In this document: positions 8,461 to 16,137 of the stretch, one piece after another
Position numbering within the stretch: the stretch's first letter is position 1
How the letters are laid out: the number at the start of each line of letters is the position of its first letter
DNA from: Propionivibrio dicarboxylicus
GTDB lineage: Bacteria; Pseudomonadota; Gammaproteobacteria; Burkholderiales; Rhodocyclaceae
DNA length: 64,000 bases
Assembly (NCBI GenBank): GCA_945902805.1
Contig: CAMDMZ010000019.1
Location: 1 to 64,000 of the forward strand
Reading direction: 5' to 3'
Position numbers and translations under genes: made by a program
The notes under the pieces: generated by a model
What the model saw: only the letters and a program-made list of their open reading frames with translations
The model's database searches: none
What the model was told of the DNA's origin: nothing

Positions 8461-8510
8461 CGACCGGCGACTCGACGGTAGTCTATTCGCCCGTCGGTCG
8501 CCCGTTTTTT
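8461..8510 (+). terminator. Terminator or attenuator hairpin inside the cluster
   Basis: CGACCG-GCGA (8461-8470) pairs with TCGCC..CGGTCG (ending at 8500) with a small bulge. CCCGTTTTTT follows. Because co-directional cluster genes continue 90 bp later, partial termination is more likely than a hard stop. Confidence 0.5.
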
Positions 8511-8598
8511 AAAGATTGGCGGGGCCTTAACACCTTAGCCCAACGACTGCTCTCGTATCTGTCGTATCTGTTGAGCAGTCAAACCTTGGAGACAATTC

Positions 8599-9144
8599 AT
8601 GTTCAGCAAAATCGCTAATTGGGTCGTGTGGTCCGCACTCACGGCCGTCGTTCTGGTCCTGGTTTACAAAAACACTGACTGGTTCAAGCCCGCTGCTGAC
8701 AAAGCAATCAGCAGCGTAAAAGCTGTCGTTGCAAAGGTCCCCACTGGCCCATTCACAAAAGTTTCGGTAGATGAGAAGCTGAATAATGCGCGCCAAGCGT
8801 ATGCTCATGGTGATACCAATGCCGCAGTAACAGCATACAACGACGTCATCAAGAACAACCCCAACAATGCGGACGCCCGTGGGGAACTTGGCAACGTTTA
8901 CTATATGACTGGTCGTGTTCCGGAAGCCACTCAAGCGTATTACGACGCCGCAAAATTATTGCTTGAGAAAAAGGAACTTGATCGCGTCGACGCACTACTA
9001 CCAATCATTGCCCAGTTCAATCCGATGATGGCGGACGAAATTGCGCAAAAATTCCACGAAGCGATGGGAGGTACCGTAACGCAACCCCCTGCTTCGAACC
9101 AATACCGCGAGCAAGCCCCGCAGAGCGCATTGACCCGCCACTAA
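8599..9144 (+). CDS. Membrane-anchored TPR protein (cluster TPR module 1)
   Basis: This protein has 181 residues. An N-terminal membrane helix (about 6-24, IANWVVWSALTAVVLVLVY) is followed by a periplasmic or cytoplasmic TPR segment from about 55 to 160. The core GELGNVYYMTGRVPEA starts at residue 95 and continues into AYYDAAKLLLEKKELDRVDALLPII. The same module, with GELGNV and a following AA..L...GQ/KE..A..L...I pattern, recurs in the proteins encoded at 10960 and 12692. It is therefore a family private to this cluster. TPRs mediate protein-protein contacts, so an assembly or scaffold role is inferred. No enzyme motif is present. Confidence 0.75.
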   Translation: MFSKIANWVVWSALTAVVLVLVYKNTDWFKPAADKAISSVKAVVAKVPTGPFTKVSVDEKLNNARQAYAHGDTNAAVTAYNDVIKNNPNNADARGELGNVYYMTGRVPEATQAYYDAAKLLLEKKELDRVDALLPIIAQFNPMMADEIAQKFHEAMGGTVTQPPASNQYREQAPQSALTRH

Positions 9145-9210
9145 GAGGTGCTGCAGGCAAATGCGCTTCCCGGTCGAATTGTTTGAAGAAGACAGATAAA
9201 GGTGAATTCC

Positions 9211-9561
9211 ATGCAACGCAATCGATGGCTCGGTCGTAAATTGATCGTTTCCCTGCTTCTGGGTGCAATTTGTCAAGCACATGCAGGACAAGCGCCGGGT
9301 GTCCCCAGCACATGGAACGGACCGTGGGGCGGTGGTTACTTGAACGGCGAATCCTATAGCCCGTTGGCGAATCCCTATATCGGTGCCGGCTACCCGGTGG
9401 CCGCACCTTATCCCTATGGCCCAGTCGAACCGGGGTACGGTCAGCCCATGCAGGCGCCCCCTCAAATGCTAGCACCACCCAAGCAACTTCCCGGTGGCGG
9501 GTATTTATTGCCACCAGGGACGGGAGGAGGAATGCTACCGGGCGCCTACGCGAATCACTAA
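9211..9561 (+). CDS. Secreted Pro/Gly/Tyr-rich small protein
   Basis: ATG at 9211 is preferred over the GTG at 9202 because AAAGGTG sits 7 nt before the ATG. The 116-residue product has a signal peptide (MQRNRWLGRKLIVSLLLGAI, cleaved around QAHAG). The mature part contains WNGPWGGGYLNG, a PYPYGPVEPGYGQP run and a Pro/Gly tail. I recognise no family. Composition and position match the other secreted low-complexity products of the cluster, so a structural or exported role is likely. It has no Cys, no repeats longer than a few residues and no catalytic motif. Confidence 0.7.
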   Translation: MQRNRWLGRKLIVSLLLGAICQAHAGQAPGVPSTWNGPWGGGYLNGESYSPLANPYIGAGYPVAAPYPYGPVEPGYGQPMQAPPQMLAPPKQLPGGGYLLPPGTGGGMLPGAYANH

Positions 9562-9669
9562 GACTCGGTAGTCTAGATCTTTAGCTGCAGAATTTGCTAC
9601 AGAAGTTTTCACCCTGATTGTCGCCGAAGCACATAGTCCGACAACGAACACCTAAACGCGGGAGCGAAT

Positions 9670-10248
9670 ATGAAAAATGCCATGATCGTTGCATCGATCC
9701 TGATCGGGTCAAGCGTACTGTTTTCAACTCAGTCCAATGCTCAATTCGGAAGCCCAATGGGTATGGGTAGTCCAATGGGTATGGGTAGTCCGATGGGTAT
9801 GGGTAGCCCGATGGGCATGGGTAGTCCAATGGGTATGGGCAGCCCGATGGGTATGGGTAGCCCAATGGGCGGTAGTCCATGGGGGGGAAGTCCGTGGGGT
9901 GGGAGTCCGATGGGTGGAAGCCCTTGGGGTGGCGGCGGCAGTCCGTGGGGTGGTGGTAGCCCTTGGGGTGGTGGCGGGAGTCCGTGGGGTGGTGGAAGCC
10001 CTTGGGGTGGCGGCGGCAGTCCATGGGGTGGTGGTAGCCCCTGGGGCGGCGGCGGGAGTCCGTGGAGCGGTGGTAGCCCCTGGGGTGGCGGCGGGAGTCC
10101 GTGGGGTGGTGGTAGTCCTTGGGGCGGTAGCGGGAGTCCGTGGGGTGGTAGTCCGATGGGTGGAAGCCCTTGGGGCGGCGGAAGTCCGTGGGGTGGTGGA
10201 AGCCCTTGGGGTGGCAACGGGAATAGTTTCGGCCCGTTCAGTTTCTAG
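9670..10248 (+). CDS. Secreted SPMGMG/SPWGGG tandem-repeat protein
   Basis: This protein has 192 residues. A signal peptide (MKNAMIVASILIGSSVLFST, cleavage after SNA) is followed almost entirely by repeats: about nine SPMG units (six perfect SPMGMG), then about seventeen SPWG units of the form SPWGGG or SPWGGGG. The last residues are NGNSFGPFSF. Such a sequence cannot form a globular enzyme. It should be a flexible, aromatic-spaced matrix or coat polymer, comparable in style to silk-like or sulfur-globule proteins. The nucleotide repeats (roughly 9748-10210) are near-identical, so length should vary by slippage between strains. Expression is expected with the cluster. Confidence 0.75.
   Translation: MKNAMIVASILIGSSVLFSTQSNAQFGSPMGMGSPMGMGSPMGMGSPMGMGSPMGMGSPMGMGSPMGGSPWGGSPWGGSPMGGSPWGGGGSPWGGGSPWGGGGSPWGGGSPWGGGGSPWGGGSPWGGGGSPWSGGSPWGGGGSPWGGGSPWGGSGSPWGGSPMGGSPWGGGSPWGGGSPWGGNGNSFGPFSF
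9748..10210 (+). repeat. Tandem coding repeats, 18-bp then mixed 15/18/21-bp units
   Basis: The first block is built of 18-bp units encoding GSPMGM. The second consists of variable GSPWGG units with codon-level drift. The array lies wholly inside one reading frame, has no unique spacers and is not CRISPR. Confidence 0.85.
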
Positions 10249-10302
10249 CATTCCCGGCATATTGGCTATCAACGTTCCCGCATTTTTTACTGAACTGAAA
10301 TT

Positions 10303-10944
10303 ATGATCACCGTCATCGGCAATCTTAAGGGTGGATCGGGCAAGAGCACGATCGCTTTCAACTTGGCAATCTGGCTCGCGTGGCAGGAACTCGAAGTCAA
10401 ACTGCTGGATCTGGATCCGCAGAAAACCTTGACCGATCTAGTCGCCGTGAGAGACGAGGAAGGGTTCACCCCTTCCATAAAGTTATTGCCCTCTGATATG
10501 CCGCTCGAAAACCTGCGCAAGGAACGCGGTGAGGTGATCGTCGATGTCGGTGCAGCGAACATGGTCGGCATGTTCGCTGCAATTAGCCAAGCCCATCGCC
10601 TGCTCATCCCGGTGGTTCCAGGCCAGGCCGACGTCTGGTCTACGCAACGTTTTCTCAGCATGATAGGCAGTCATCGGCATCCTGATTGCCAGGCCGTGAT
10701 GTTCCTTAATCGAACTGATCCACTCGGTGGATCAAAGGAATCTCGTGAAGCGGCTGAAGCCATTTCCATGCTGAAGCCAGCGACAGCACTAAATGCACGA
10801 TTGAGTCAACGCGTGTGGATTTGCCGAACATTGAGTGAAGGTCTCGCTGTCTTCGAGATGGAACCACGCGATAAGGGAAGCCTTGAATTTCTAAACTTGA
10901 CGAAGGCGCTCTATCCGACGATGCCCATCAAGAAAACCTGGTAA
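10303..10944 (+). CDS. ParA/MinD-type P-loop ATPase
   Basis: This protein has 213 residues. It starts MITVIGNLKGGSGKST: the deviant Walker A KGGxGKS with the signature Lys at residue 9. It also has LLDLDPQ around 34-40 (Walker A') and VIVDVGA around 79-85 (Walker B). This is the ParA/MinD superfamily, whose ATP-dependent dimers position chromosomes, plasmids or large protein assemblies. No ParB-like partner or parS repeat is present, so cargo positioning or assembly of the envelope system is more likely than DNA partitioning. Cellulose-synthase BcsQ proteins are a comparable precedent. The upstream sequence lacks an obvious Shine-Dalgarno, so translation may be weak or coupled. Confidence 0.8.
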   Translation: MITVIGNLKGGSGKSTIAFNLAIWLAWQELEVKLLDLDPQKTLTDLVAVRDEEGFTPSIKLLPSDMPLENLRKERGEVIVDVGAANMVGMFAAISQAHRLLIPVVPGQADVWSTQRFLSMIGSHRHPDCQAVMFLNRTDPLGGSKESREAAEAISMLKPATALNARLSQRVWICRTLSEGLAVFEMEPRDKGSLEFLNLTKALYPTMPIKKTW

Positions 10945-10959
10945 TTGGAGTTGCACGTC

Positions 10960-12102
10960 ATGACAAACCCGCCCACCAATGAAGCCACCGCCAAATACAC
11001 TAGCCGCCCAATCTGGCTGCTGGTGTTGGCGATCGTTTTTTTGATCCTAGTGCTGGTTCTATATGATCATGGAGCGGTAAAACACTACGGAAGGCAGGTT
11101 TATTCGAGCGCTGCGATTGTCAAACACAAAGTTGCGGCGTGGGGCACGGAAATCTACACCTGTGGATTCCCGGGCTGTGGTCCGAAATCGGAAAGCGTCG
11201 CCGCCACGCCGGCACAAACCGACTCTGCCATGGCGCCCGCAGGCGATACAAACATCATTGCTTCCCCCACATCCGAGCCCGATTCAGTTCCCGCAAACGC
11301 GGCGACCGGCAATGCTTCCATCGAGATGCCACACTCGCCGACATTAGTTGAGCCCGCAACTACGACGGCTGGTGCGGCGACTTTTCCTGCTTACCCACCA
11401 TACCCGAACTATCCCGCCTATCCGCCTGACTCGTCCTTTGGACATCAAGGCGCAAATGCAGATTCCGCATCTGCCCAGAATCGATCATCTAGCGAGACGA
11501 CCCCACTCGTGACGACCGTCATCCCTAGTCGAGCTCAGTCGTCGCCACCCGCCGCTGCACTTCCAGCACCAGTACCAGTGACACCTTCAAAACCGCCCAA
11601 ACCCCAAGCAGCGCCGGGCAATCCCGAGTATCCGGAATACCCGAGCTACCCGTCCTATCCATCGGCGATCAAACCACCCACGGCTTTGGCTCCCCCCTCC
11701 CAATTTGTCTATCCACCCCAGCCACGAATGACGAAACCTGGTCAGCGATCAAGCGGAAACACATTCGAGGCATCCGACGGCGACGGATTGCGCCAGGCAA
11801 GAATTTCAGCCCAAAAAGGGAATCTGGATGCGTCGGTGCGTGAATACCAGAGCTACATTGCCACACATCCAAATGATATTGACGCCTTTGGCGAACTCGG
11901 CAACGTCTTTCTACAGATCCGGCGGTTTCCCGATGCCGCCCAGAACTACTATGAAGCGGCAACACGCTTGATCGATGCCGGCCAGATCCAAGCCGTTCGC
12001 CCACTTATGCCGGTGATCCAAACGCATGAACCCATGCTGGCGACCCTGCTCAATAAAAAACTTGCTCACGTTTCGGGAGGAGACCCGGGGTACCGACGTT
12101 GA
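10960..12102 (+). CDS. Inner-membrane protein with YPxYP linker and TPR module 2
   Basis: ATG at 10960 is chosen over a TTG at 10945 because TGGAG precedes it at good spacing. The product has 380 residues. A transmembrane helix (about 17-36, PIWLLVLAIVFLILVLVLYD) leads into a CGFPGC pair. A long Pro/Ala/Ser linker follows with two tyrosine-proline runs (FPAYPPYPNYPAYPP and YPEYPSYPSYPS). Then comes a C-terminal TPR module whose GELGNVFL core starts at residue 311. Most of the protein should be periplasmic. The TPR module matches those at 8599 and 12692. The extended linker suggests it bridges the inner membrane to an envelope partner. Confidence 0.7.
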   Translation: MTNPPTNEATAKYTSRPIWLLVLAIVFLILVLVLYDHGAVKHYGRQVYSSAAIVKHKVAAWGTEIYTCGFPGCGPKSESVAATPAQTDSAMAPAGDTNIIASPTSEPDSVPANAATGNASIEMPHSPTLVEPATTTAGAATFPAYPPYPNYPAYPPDSSFGHQGANADSASAQNRSSSETTPLVTTVIPSRAQSSPPAAALPAPVPVTPSKPPKPQAAPGNPEYPEYPSYPSYPSAIKPPTALAPPSQFVYPPQPRMTKPGQRSSGNTFEASDGDGLRQARISAQKGNLDASVREYQSYIATHPNDIDAFGELGNVFLQIRRFPDAAQNYYEAATRLIDAGQIQAVRPLMPVIQTHEPMLATLLNKKLAHVSGGDPGYRR

Positions 12103-12139
12103 GCGTTATCGATTACAAAACCAACCCTTGAGAACAACC

Positions 12140-12676
12140 ATGCCAGATAGCGAATCAAGCAAGCCTCACCTACGAGCAGGCGACCTATACCCCAAAGACG
12201 TCTACGATCCACCACCAAAGGGTGAAACACCGCATTATGTTAAGTACATGGACAAGGCCGAGGCCGGTCTGCGCACGGTCAAAGCCATTGTCTACGCCGG
12301 GATGACCGCATTTACCGTACTGGCGATCTATGGGTTTTACCTGATCTCAGAACTCACCACCAACGCCGCTCGCATGACGGTAACGATGGAGCAGATGCAA
12401 GCGACGATGCAACCCATGGGGCAAAACATGATGGTCATGACTCAGTCCTTGATCAACATGAACGAATCCGTCAATCGGATCCAATACTCCGCAGGACATA
12501 TGGACCGCAGTTTCTCCGGACCCATGAACACGATAAATCGGTTCATGCCATTTGGTGGTGGCGGTAGTGATCGCGCCCACTATCCACCCACGCCCTTTGT
12601 CCAGACTCAGATCGCCCCGCCCGCGCAAGCCTTTTCAGGCTATCAGCCGCTACCGTCAACGAATTCCACACAATAG
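12140..12676 (+). CDS. Membrane protein with Met-rich coiled coil
   Basis: The preferred start is the ATG at 12140; an upstream in-frame extension would overlap the previous gene. The 178-residue product has a polar N-terminus with RAGDLYPKDVYDPPPKG and one transmembrane helix (KAIVYAGMTAFTVLAIYGFY). A methionine-dense heptad region follows (MTVTMEQMQATMQPMGQNMM), then FMPFGGGGSD and a Pro-rich end. Met replaces the usual Leu at core positions of the predicted coiled coil. I do not recognise a named family. Its MPFGGG and PMGQ motifs echo the secreted SPMG proteins and the adaptor insert, hinting at interaction. A cluster scaffold role is inference. Confidence 0.65.
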   Translation: MPDSESSKPHLRAGDLYPKDVYDPPPKGETPHYVKYMDKAEAGLRTVKAIVYAGMTAFTVLAIYGFYLISELTTNAARMTVTMEQMQATMQPMGQNMMVMTQSLINMNESVNRIQYSAGHMDRSFSGPMNTINRFMPFGGGGSDRAHYPPTPFVQTQIAPPAQAFSGYQPLPSTNSTQ

Positions 12677-12691
12677 ATCTAGGAAAAATCC

Positions 12692-13717
12692 ATGTCGAAA
12701 CTGTCCGGGGTTTTACTACCCATTGCCATTGGCCTAGCCTCGTTACAAGGTTGCGGCACCGTTGACCAGCGCGCCGAAGGTATCCAGGCGCCTGCACCCG
12801 CTGAATCCATCACACCGATCGGCGTGAAAGCTCAAGCGGAAATCAGCACGCCCGCTCCTGCACCGGTTGCTGCACCGGCACCGGCCGCACCAGCCCCTGA
12901 ACCAGCGCCAGCGCCTGCTGCCACTCCTAGCCTTGCTGTCGCTCCCACCCCTACACCGGCAGACACCGCCACCGCCACCGCCGCTCAACCAGTTGGCACT
13001 AAATCCACCAACCAGATAGGCCGTTACACGGTACTGCCGGGCGACACGCTGGCAGGGATTGCGTCACGCCAAGAAGTTTATGGCGATGCCCGCCTCTGGC
13101 CTTTCTTGTATCGCTCCAACGTCAATCAGATTGGCCCGCGTGGCTTGATTTTCCCGAACCAGATATTGACAGTTGATCGGAATCATACGGCCGACGACGT
13201 CAAAGCACTTATCGCCCGGCCGAAAGTCGCGTCAGCCCCGCCTGCGATGACAGCCAAACCGGTTAGCGAGGCTCCGCCTGCAGTCACGGCAAATACGGCC
13301 GCATCTACGGCGCCTACCGCAGTGACAACCGCTACGGCTGCGGCCAAACCAACGACACCCGCGACTGCTGAAGCACCAAAAACGTCATCTACCACTGGAA
13401 AATCCACCAAACTGTCGGATTACCTCAATGGCGCCCGTGAAGCCTTTGCCGCTGGAGATACTCCTTGGGCCATTTACTACTACTCTGTCTATCTCGGACA
13501 GAAAGTGAATGACGCCGGAGCCTGGGGCGAACTGGGCAACGTGCATTACTTTGACGGCAATCTTATGGACGCTGCCCAGGCCTTTTTCAATGCAGCCAAC
13601 CTCTTCATAGACCGCGGCCAAACCGCACGCGCACTTGAACTGATGTCGGCCATTGAGGAAGGGGATCCTGATCTTGCCGAAGCCCTCCTCCTGCGCCTCA
13701 CCACAGTAAAGAAATAG
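12692..13717 (+). CDS. Lipoprotein with LysM domain and TPR module 3
   Basis: This protein has 341 residues. The lipobox LQGC places the lipidated Cys at residue 21, and the residue after it is Gly, which by the E. coli rule favours the outer membrane. A Pro/Ala linker leads to a LysM-like domain (about 109-165, RYTVLPGDTLAGIASRQ and YGDARLWPFLYRSN) that should bind peptidoglycan. After a second linker, TPR module 3 has its GELGNVHY core at residue 279. This is the last gene before a strong terminator. The design (outer-membrane anchor, cell-wall binding, TPR) suits a component that fixes the assembly to the envelope. Confidence 0.8.
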   Translation: MSKLSGVLLPIAIGLASLQGCGTVDQRAEGIQAPAPAESITPIGVKAQAEISTPAPAPVAAPAPAAPAPEPAPAPAATPSLAVAPTPTPADTATATAAQPVGTKSTNQIGRYTVLPGDTLAGIASRQEVYGDARLWPFLYRSNVNQIGPRGLIFPNQILTVDRNHTADDVKALIARPKVASAPPAMTAKPVSEAPPAVTANTAASTAPTAVTTATAAAKPTTPATAEAPKTSSTTGKSTKLSDYLNGAREAFAAGDTPWAIYYYSVYLGQKVNDAGAWGELGNVHYFDGNLMDAAQAFFNAANLFIDRGQTARALELMSAIEEGDPDLAEALLLRLTTVKK

Positions 13718-13730
13718 CTCGCCACGGAAA

Positions 13731-13770
13731 AAGCCCGGCGCAGTCTGACACACGCCGGGCTTGCCCTTTT
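13731..13770 (+). terminator. Rho-independent terminator ending the cluster
   Basis: AAGCCCGGCG (13731-13740) and CGCCGGGCTT (13753-13762) form a perfect 10-bp stem with a 12-nt loop, followed by GCCCTTTT. It lies 14 nt after the LysM/TPR stop codon. Confidence 0.9.
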
Positions 13771-13811
13771 GCGGCGACTGTGGTTGCCGCCTGCTTGTGC
13801 CGGAGGTCGCA

Positions 13812-14798
13812 TTGTCAGAATTCCGCAGTGCTGCTCTCCTGGTTGCATGCCTGATCTTGCCGGTCCTGTCATTCGCCGCTAATCCGCCGCCTTCGATATC
13901 CGAAGACCAACGCATTGCCACTATTCGTAAACTCGTTGAAAAACAGGCCTACTCCGAAGCAGAGCCACTCGCTCTCAGCTTCGCCAAACAAATTGGCGCA
14001 GCCGACAATAGCGTTCCCCCCGTCATCCAAACCCGCAATCATTGGACCATTGCTGTCTGGCTAGGACGCATTTACGAGAACCAGCGACGAACCGTCGAAG
14101 CCGAACGTTGGCTAACCCGTGCGGTCACGACGGCCGAAGCGGTGTTCGGCCCCGAACACGCGACCTTGTCGGTCAGCCTTAACGAACTGGCCAATTTCTA
14201 TCAGGCGCGGGGGCGAGTCATCGATGCCGAACCGCTCTACAGGCGCGCCCTCAGCATCCGCGAAAAGGCTTTCAGCCCGTCGCATCCCAAAACAGCTGAG
14301 ACCCTTGCCAACTTGGCCGCACTGCTCAAGTCACAGGGACGTTACGACGAGGCTCTGCCCCACTATCGCCGTGTCGTCGAGATCCGCCACACCGCCCTCG
14401 GTGCCGATCATCATGACACGCTCCTCAGCCAATTGGAACTCGCCGATATCCTGCGCATGCGGCGAGAGTATGCCGAAGCCGAAAAGCTGATTCGCCGCGT
14501 TTTGTCGGTTCGCGAAAACACGCTCGGCGCAACTCATGCGGACACTCTGGCAAGTTTTGACGCCCTTGGTGTCCTGTACCGACAGACCAATCGCCTGGCC
14601 GAGGTCGAGCGAATTCTGCAGAAAACGCTGGCTGTACGCGAAAAGACGCTGGGGCTGGAGCACTGGCAAACCACCGCCAATCGAAACCAGTTAGTCAAAT
14701 ATTACCTGGATCACGGGCGTGATTCTGAAGCGCATTCCCTGATGAAAAAGTTGCCGCGACCAAAACCAGCGATCGCTTCCGTAACGCCCCCTGCCTGA
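13812..14798 (+). CDS. Secreted kinesin-light-chain-type TPR protein
   Basis: TTG at 13812, with CGGAGG 5 nt upstream, is the likely start; the frame's earlier TTG overlaps the terminator. The 328-residue product starts with a signal peptide (SEFRSAALLVACLILPVLSFA). It then has at least four 42-residue TPR_12-type repeats: FGPEHATLSVSLNELA, FSPSHPKTAETLANLA, LGADHHDTLLSQLELA and LGATHADTLASFDALG. These repeats differ from the three TPR modules of the preceding cluster. A terminator separates this gene from that cluster, so membership is doubtful. It should be a periplasmic protein-binding scaffold; no catalytic domain is visible. Confidence 0.8.
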   Translation: MSEFRSAALLVACLILPVLSFAANPPPSISEDQRIATIRKLVEKQAYSEAEPLALSFAKQIGAADNSVPPVIQTRNHWTIAVWLGRIYENQRRTVEAERWLTRAVTTAEAVFGPEHATLSVSLNELANFYQARGRVIDAEPLYRRALSIREKAFSPSHPKTAETLANLAALLKSQGRYDEALPHYRRVVEIRHTALGADHHDTLLSQLELADILRMRREYAEAEKLIRRVLSVRENTLGATHADTLASFDALGVLYRQTNRLAEVERILQKTLAVREKTLGLEHWQTTANRNQLVKYYLDHGRDSEAHSLMKKLPRPKPAIASVTPPA

Positions 14799-14807
14799 CC
14801 CGACATC

Positions 14808-16127
14808 TTGAGCCTACGCCGTTACGCCACGCCTCGCCGCCGCCGCGCATTTGTCCGTCGTGTGCTGACCCGATTGGTGTTTTGGGCCGGTGCGATTGTT
14901 GTCGGGCTTGTGGCAGTGGGATTCGCCGGCCTGAGTGACTGGCTGGCCGATCAATTCCACCGTGGCGCCCATCGCCTGAACTGGCTGCCCTTCGTGCTCA
15001 TGCCGCTGGTCGGTCTTCTCAGCATCTGGCTCACCCGCCGCTTCTTCAATGGCATCGAAGGCGGCGGCATCCCTCAGGTCATGGCCGAACTGGCCCGCCG
15101 TCCGGAGGATACGTGGTCGCCACTGGTCTCGCTCAAGATTGCCTTTGGCAAGGTCATGCTCAGTGCCGCCACCATCGGCGGCGGTTTTTCGTTCGGCCGC
15201 GAAGCACCTTCGGTGCAGATCGGCGCCTCGATCATGGCGTCGCTGCAAAGCTTCTTCCCTCGCGCCAGCCAAATTCAGCGCAAACATCTGCTGGTTGTCG
15301 GCGGTGCGGCCGGGATTGCCGCCGCCTTCAACACCCCCCTCGCTGGAGTCATCTTTGCCCTTGAAGAATTGCACCGTGGTATCAGTTCGCGCATGAACGC
15401 CCTCATCATCGCAGGCATCGTACTGGCCGGTGTGATCGCCCAGGCCGTGGTCGGCAATCATCGGTATTTTGGCGAGATCCAGGTTTCCGGCGACAGTGCG
15501 GCAACGATCCATCTGGTGCTACTCAGCGCGCTCCTTACCGGTGTGCTCGGCGGACTCCTGGCGCGCCTGTTGGCCCTCGCTGCAAGTGCATGGAATGGGC
15601 CATTGGGGCGGCTGCGCCAACATCATCCCTACATATTTGTTAGTTTCATCGCCCTACTCCTGGCAACGCTTGGCTGGGTCACCGGCGGCATCACATTTGG
15701 TAGCGGACTACGCGAGACACTGACTCTGCTCGACGGCAATACCGAGTATCCGTGGTATTTCGGCCCCGCCAAGCTAGCCGCTACCTTGCTTTCTGGTCTG
15801 ACAGGATTACCCGGCGGTGTGTTTGCGCCGTCGCTGGCGATTGGCGCCGGGCTTGGCCACGACCTGTTCCTGCTTCTCGGCGACGACGCCTCGCAAGGCG
15901 TATTACTGGTTTTCTGCATGGCCGGCTTTCTTGCCGCCGCCACACAAACACCGATCACCGCCTTCGTCGTGGTCATGGAACTGGTTTCCGGATACGACCT
16001 GATCATCGGTCTGATGGCCACCGCACTGATCGCTTCCGGCATTTCACGCATGATCAGCAAACCACTCTACGAGTCCTTGACCGATAGCCTGCTCAAGCGC
16101 AAGCGCGAAGCGCCGCCTCCCGTATAA
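14808..16127 (+). CDS. CLC-family chloride channel or H+/Cl- antiporter
   Basis: This protein has 439 residues and about ten or more membrane helices. Three CLC signatures are present but altered: EGGGIPQV (usually GSGIP), FSFGREAPSVQIGA (usually GREGP) and GLPGGVFAPSLAIG (GGIFAP). The gating glutamate of GREGP is kept as GREAP, which supports antiport. The filter serine of GSGIP is Gly here, which may relax anion selectivity; this is inference from the family. The TTG start follows the TPR gene by 9 nt, so the two could be co-transcribed. There is no C-terminal CBS or TrkA domain. Confidence 0.85.
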   Translation: MSLRRYATPRRRRAFVRRVLTRLVFWAGAIVVGLVAVGFAGLSDWLADQFHRGAHRLNWLPFVLMPLVGLLSIWLTRRFFNGIEGGGIPQVMAELARRPEDTWSPLVSLKIAFGKVMLSAATIGGGFSFGREAPSVQIGASIMASLQSFFPRASQIQRKHLLVVGGAAGIAAAFNTPLAGVIFALEELHRGISSRMNALIIAGIVLAGVIAQAVVGNHRYFGEIQVSGDSAATIHLVLLSALLTGVLGGLLARLLALAASAWNGPLGRLRQHHPYIFVSFIALLLATLGWVTGGITFGSGLRETLTLLDGNTEYPWYFGPAKLAATLLSGLTGLPGGVFAPSLAIGAGLGHDLFLLLGDDASQGVLLVFCMAGFLAAATQTPITAFVVVMELVSGYDLIIGLMATALIASGISRMISKPLYESLTDSLLKRKREAPPPV

Positions 16128-16128
16128 T
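16123..16128 (+). promoter_or_regulatory. -10 box for the gcv riboswitch transcript
   Basis: A perfect TATAAT overlaps the stop codon of the CLC gene, about 10 nt before the first riboswitch stem. No convincing -35 hexamer is seen at 16-18 bp, so the promoter may be weak or activator-dependent. Confidence 0.5.
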
Positions 16129-16137
16129 CAGACTCGA

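Noticed and set aside
9748..10210. Possible CRISPR array
   Set aside because: The repeats are coding, contiguous and lack unique spacers of constant length.
9737..10306. Alternative frames across the SPWGGG repeats on both strands
   Set aside because: Repeat DNA stays open in all frames; only the 9670 frame has a signal peptide and a sensible start.
10303..10944. Plasmid-type partition locus
   Set aside because: There is no ParB, no parS-like repeats and no replication gene; the surrounding genes are envelope-related.
12026..12139. Upstream N-terminal extension of the Met-rich coiled-coil protein
   Set aside because: It overlaps the previous gene by 77 nt and its residues look like out-of-frame sequence; the ATG at 12140 fits better.
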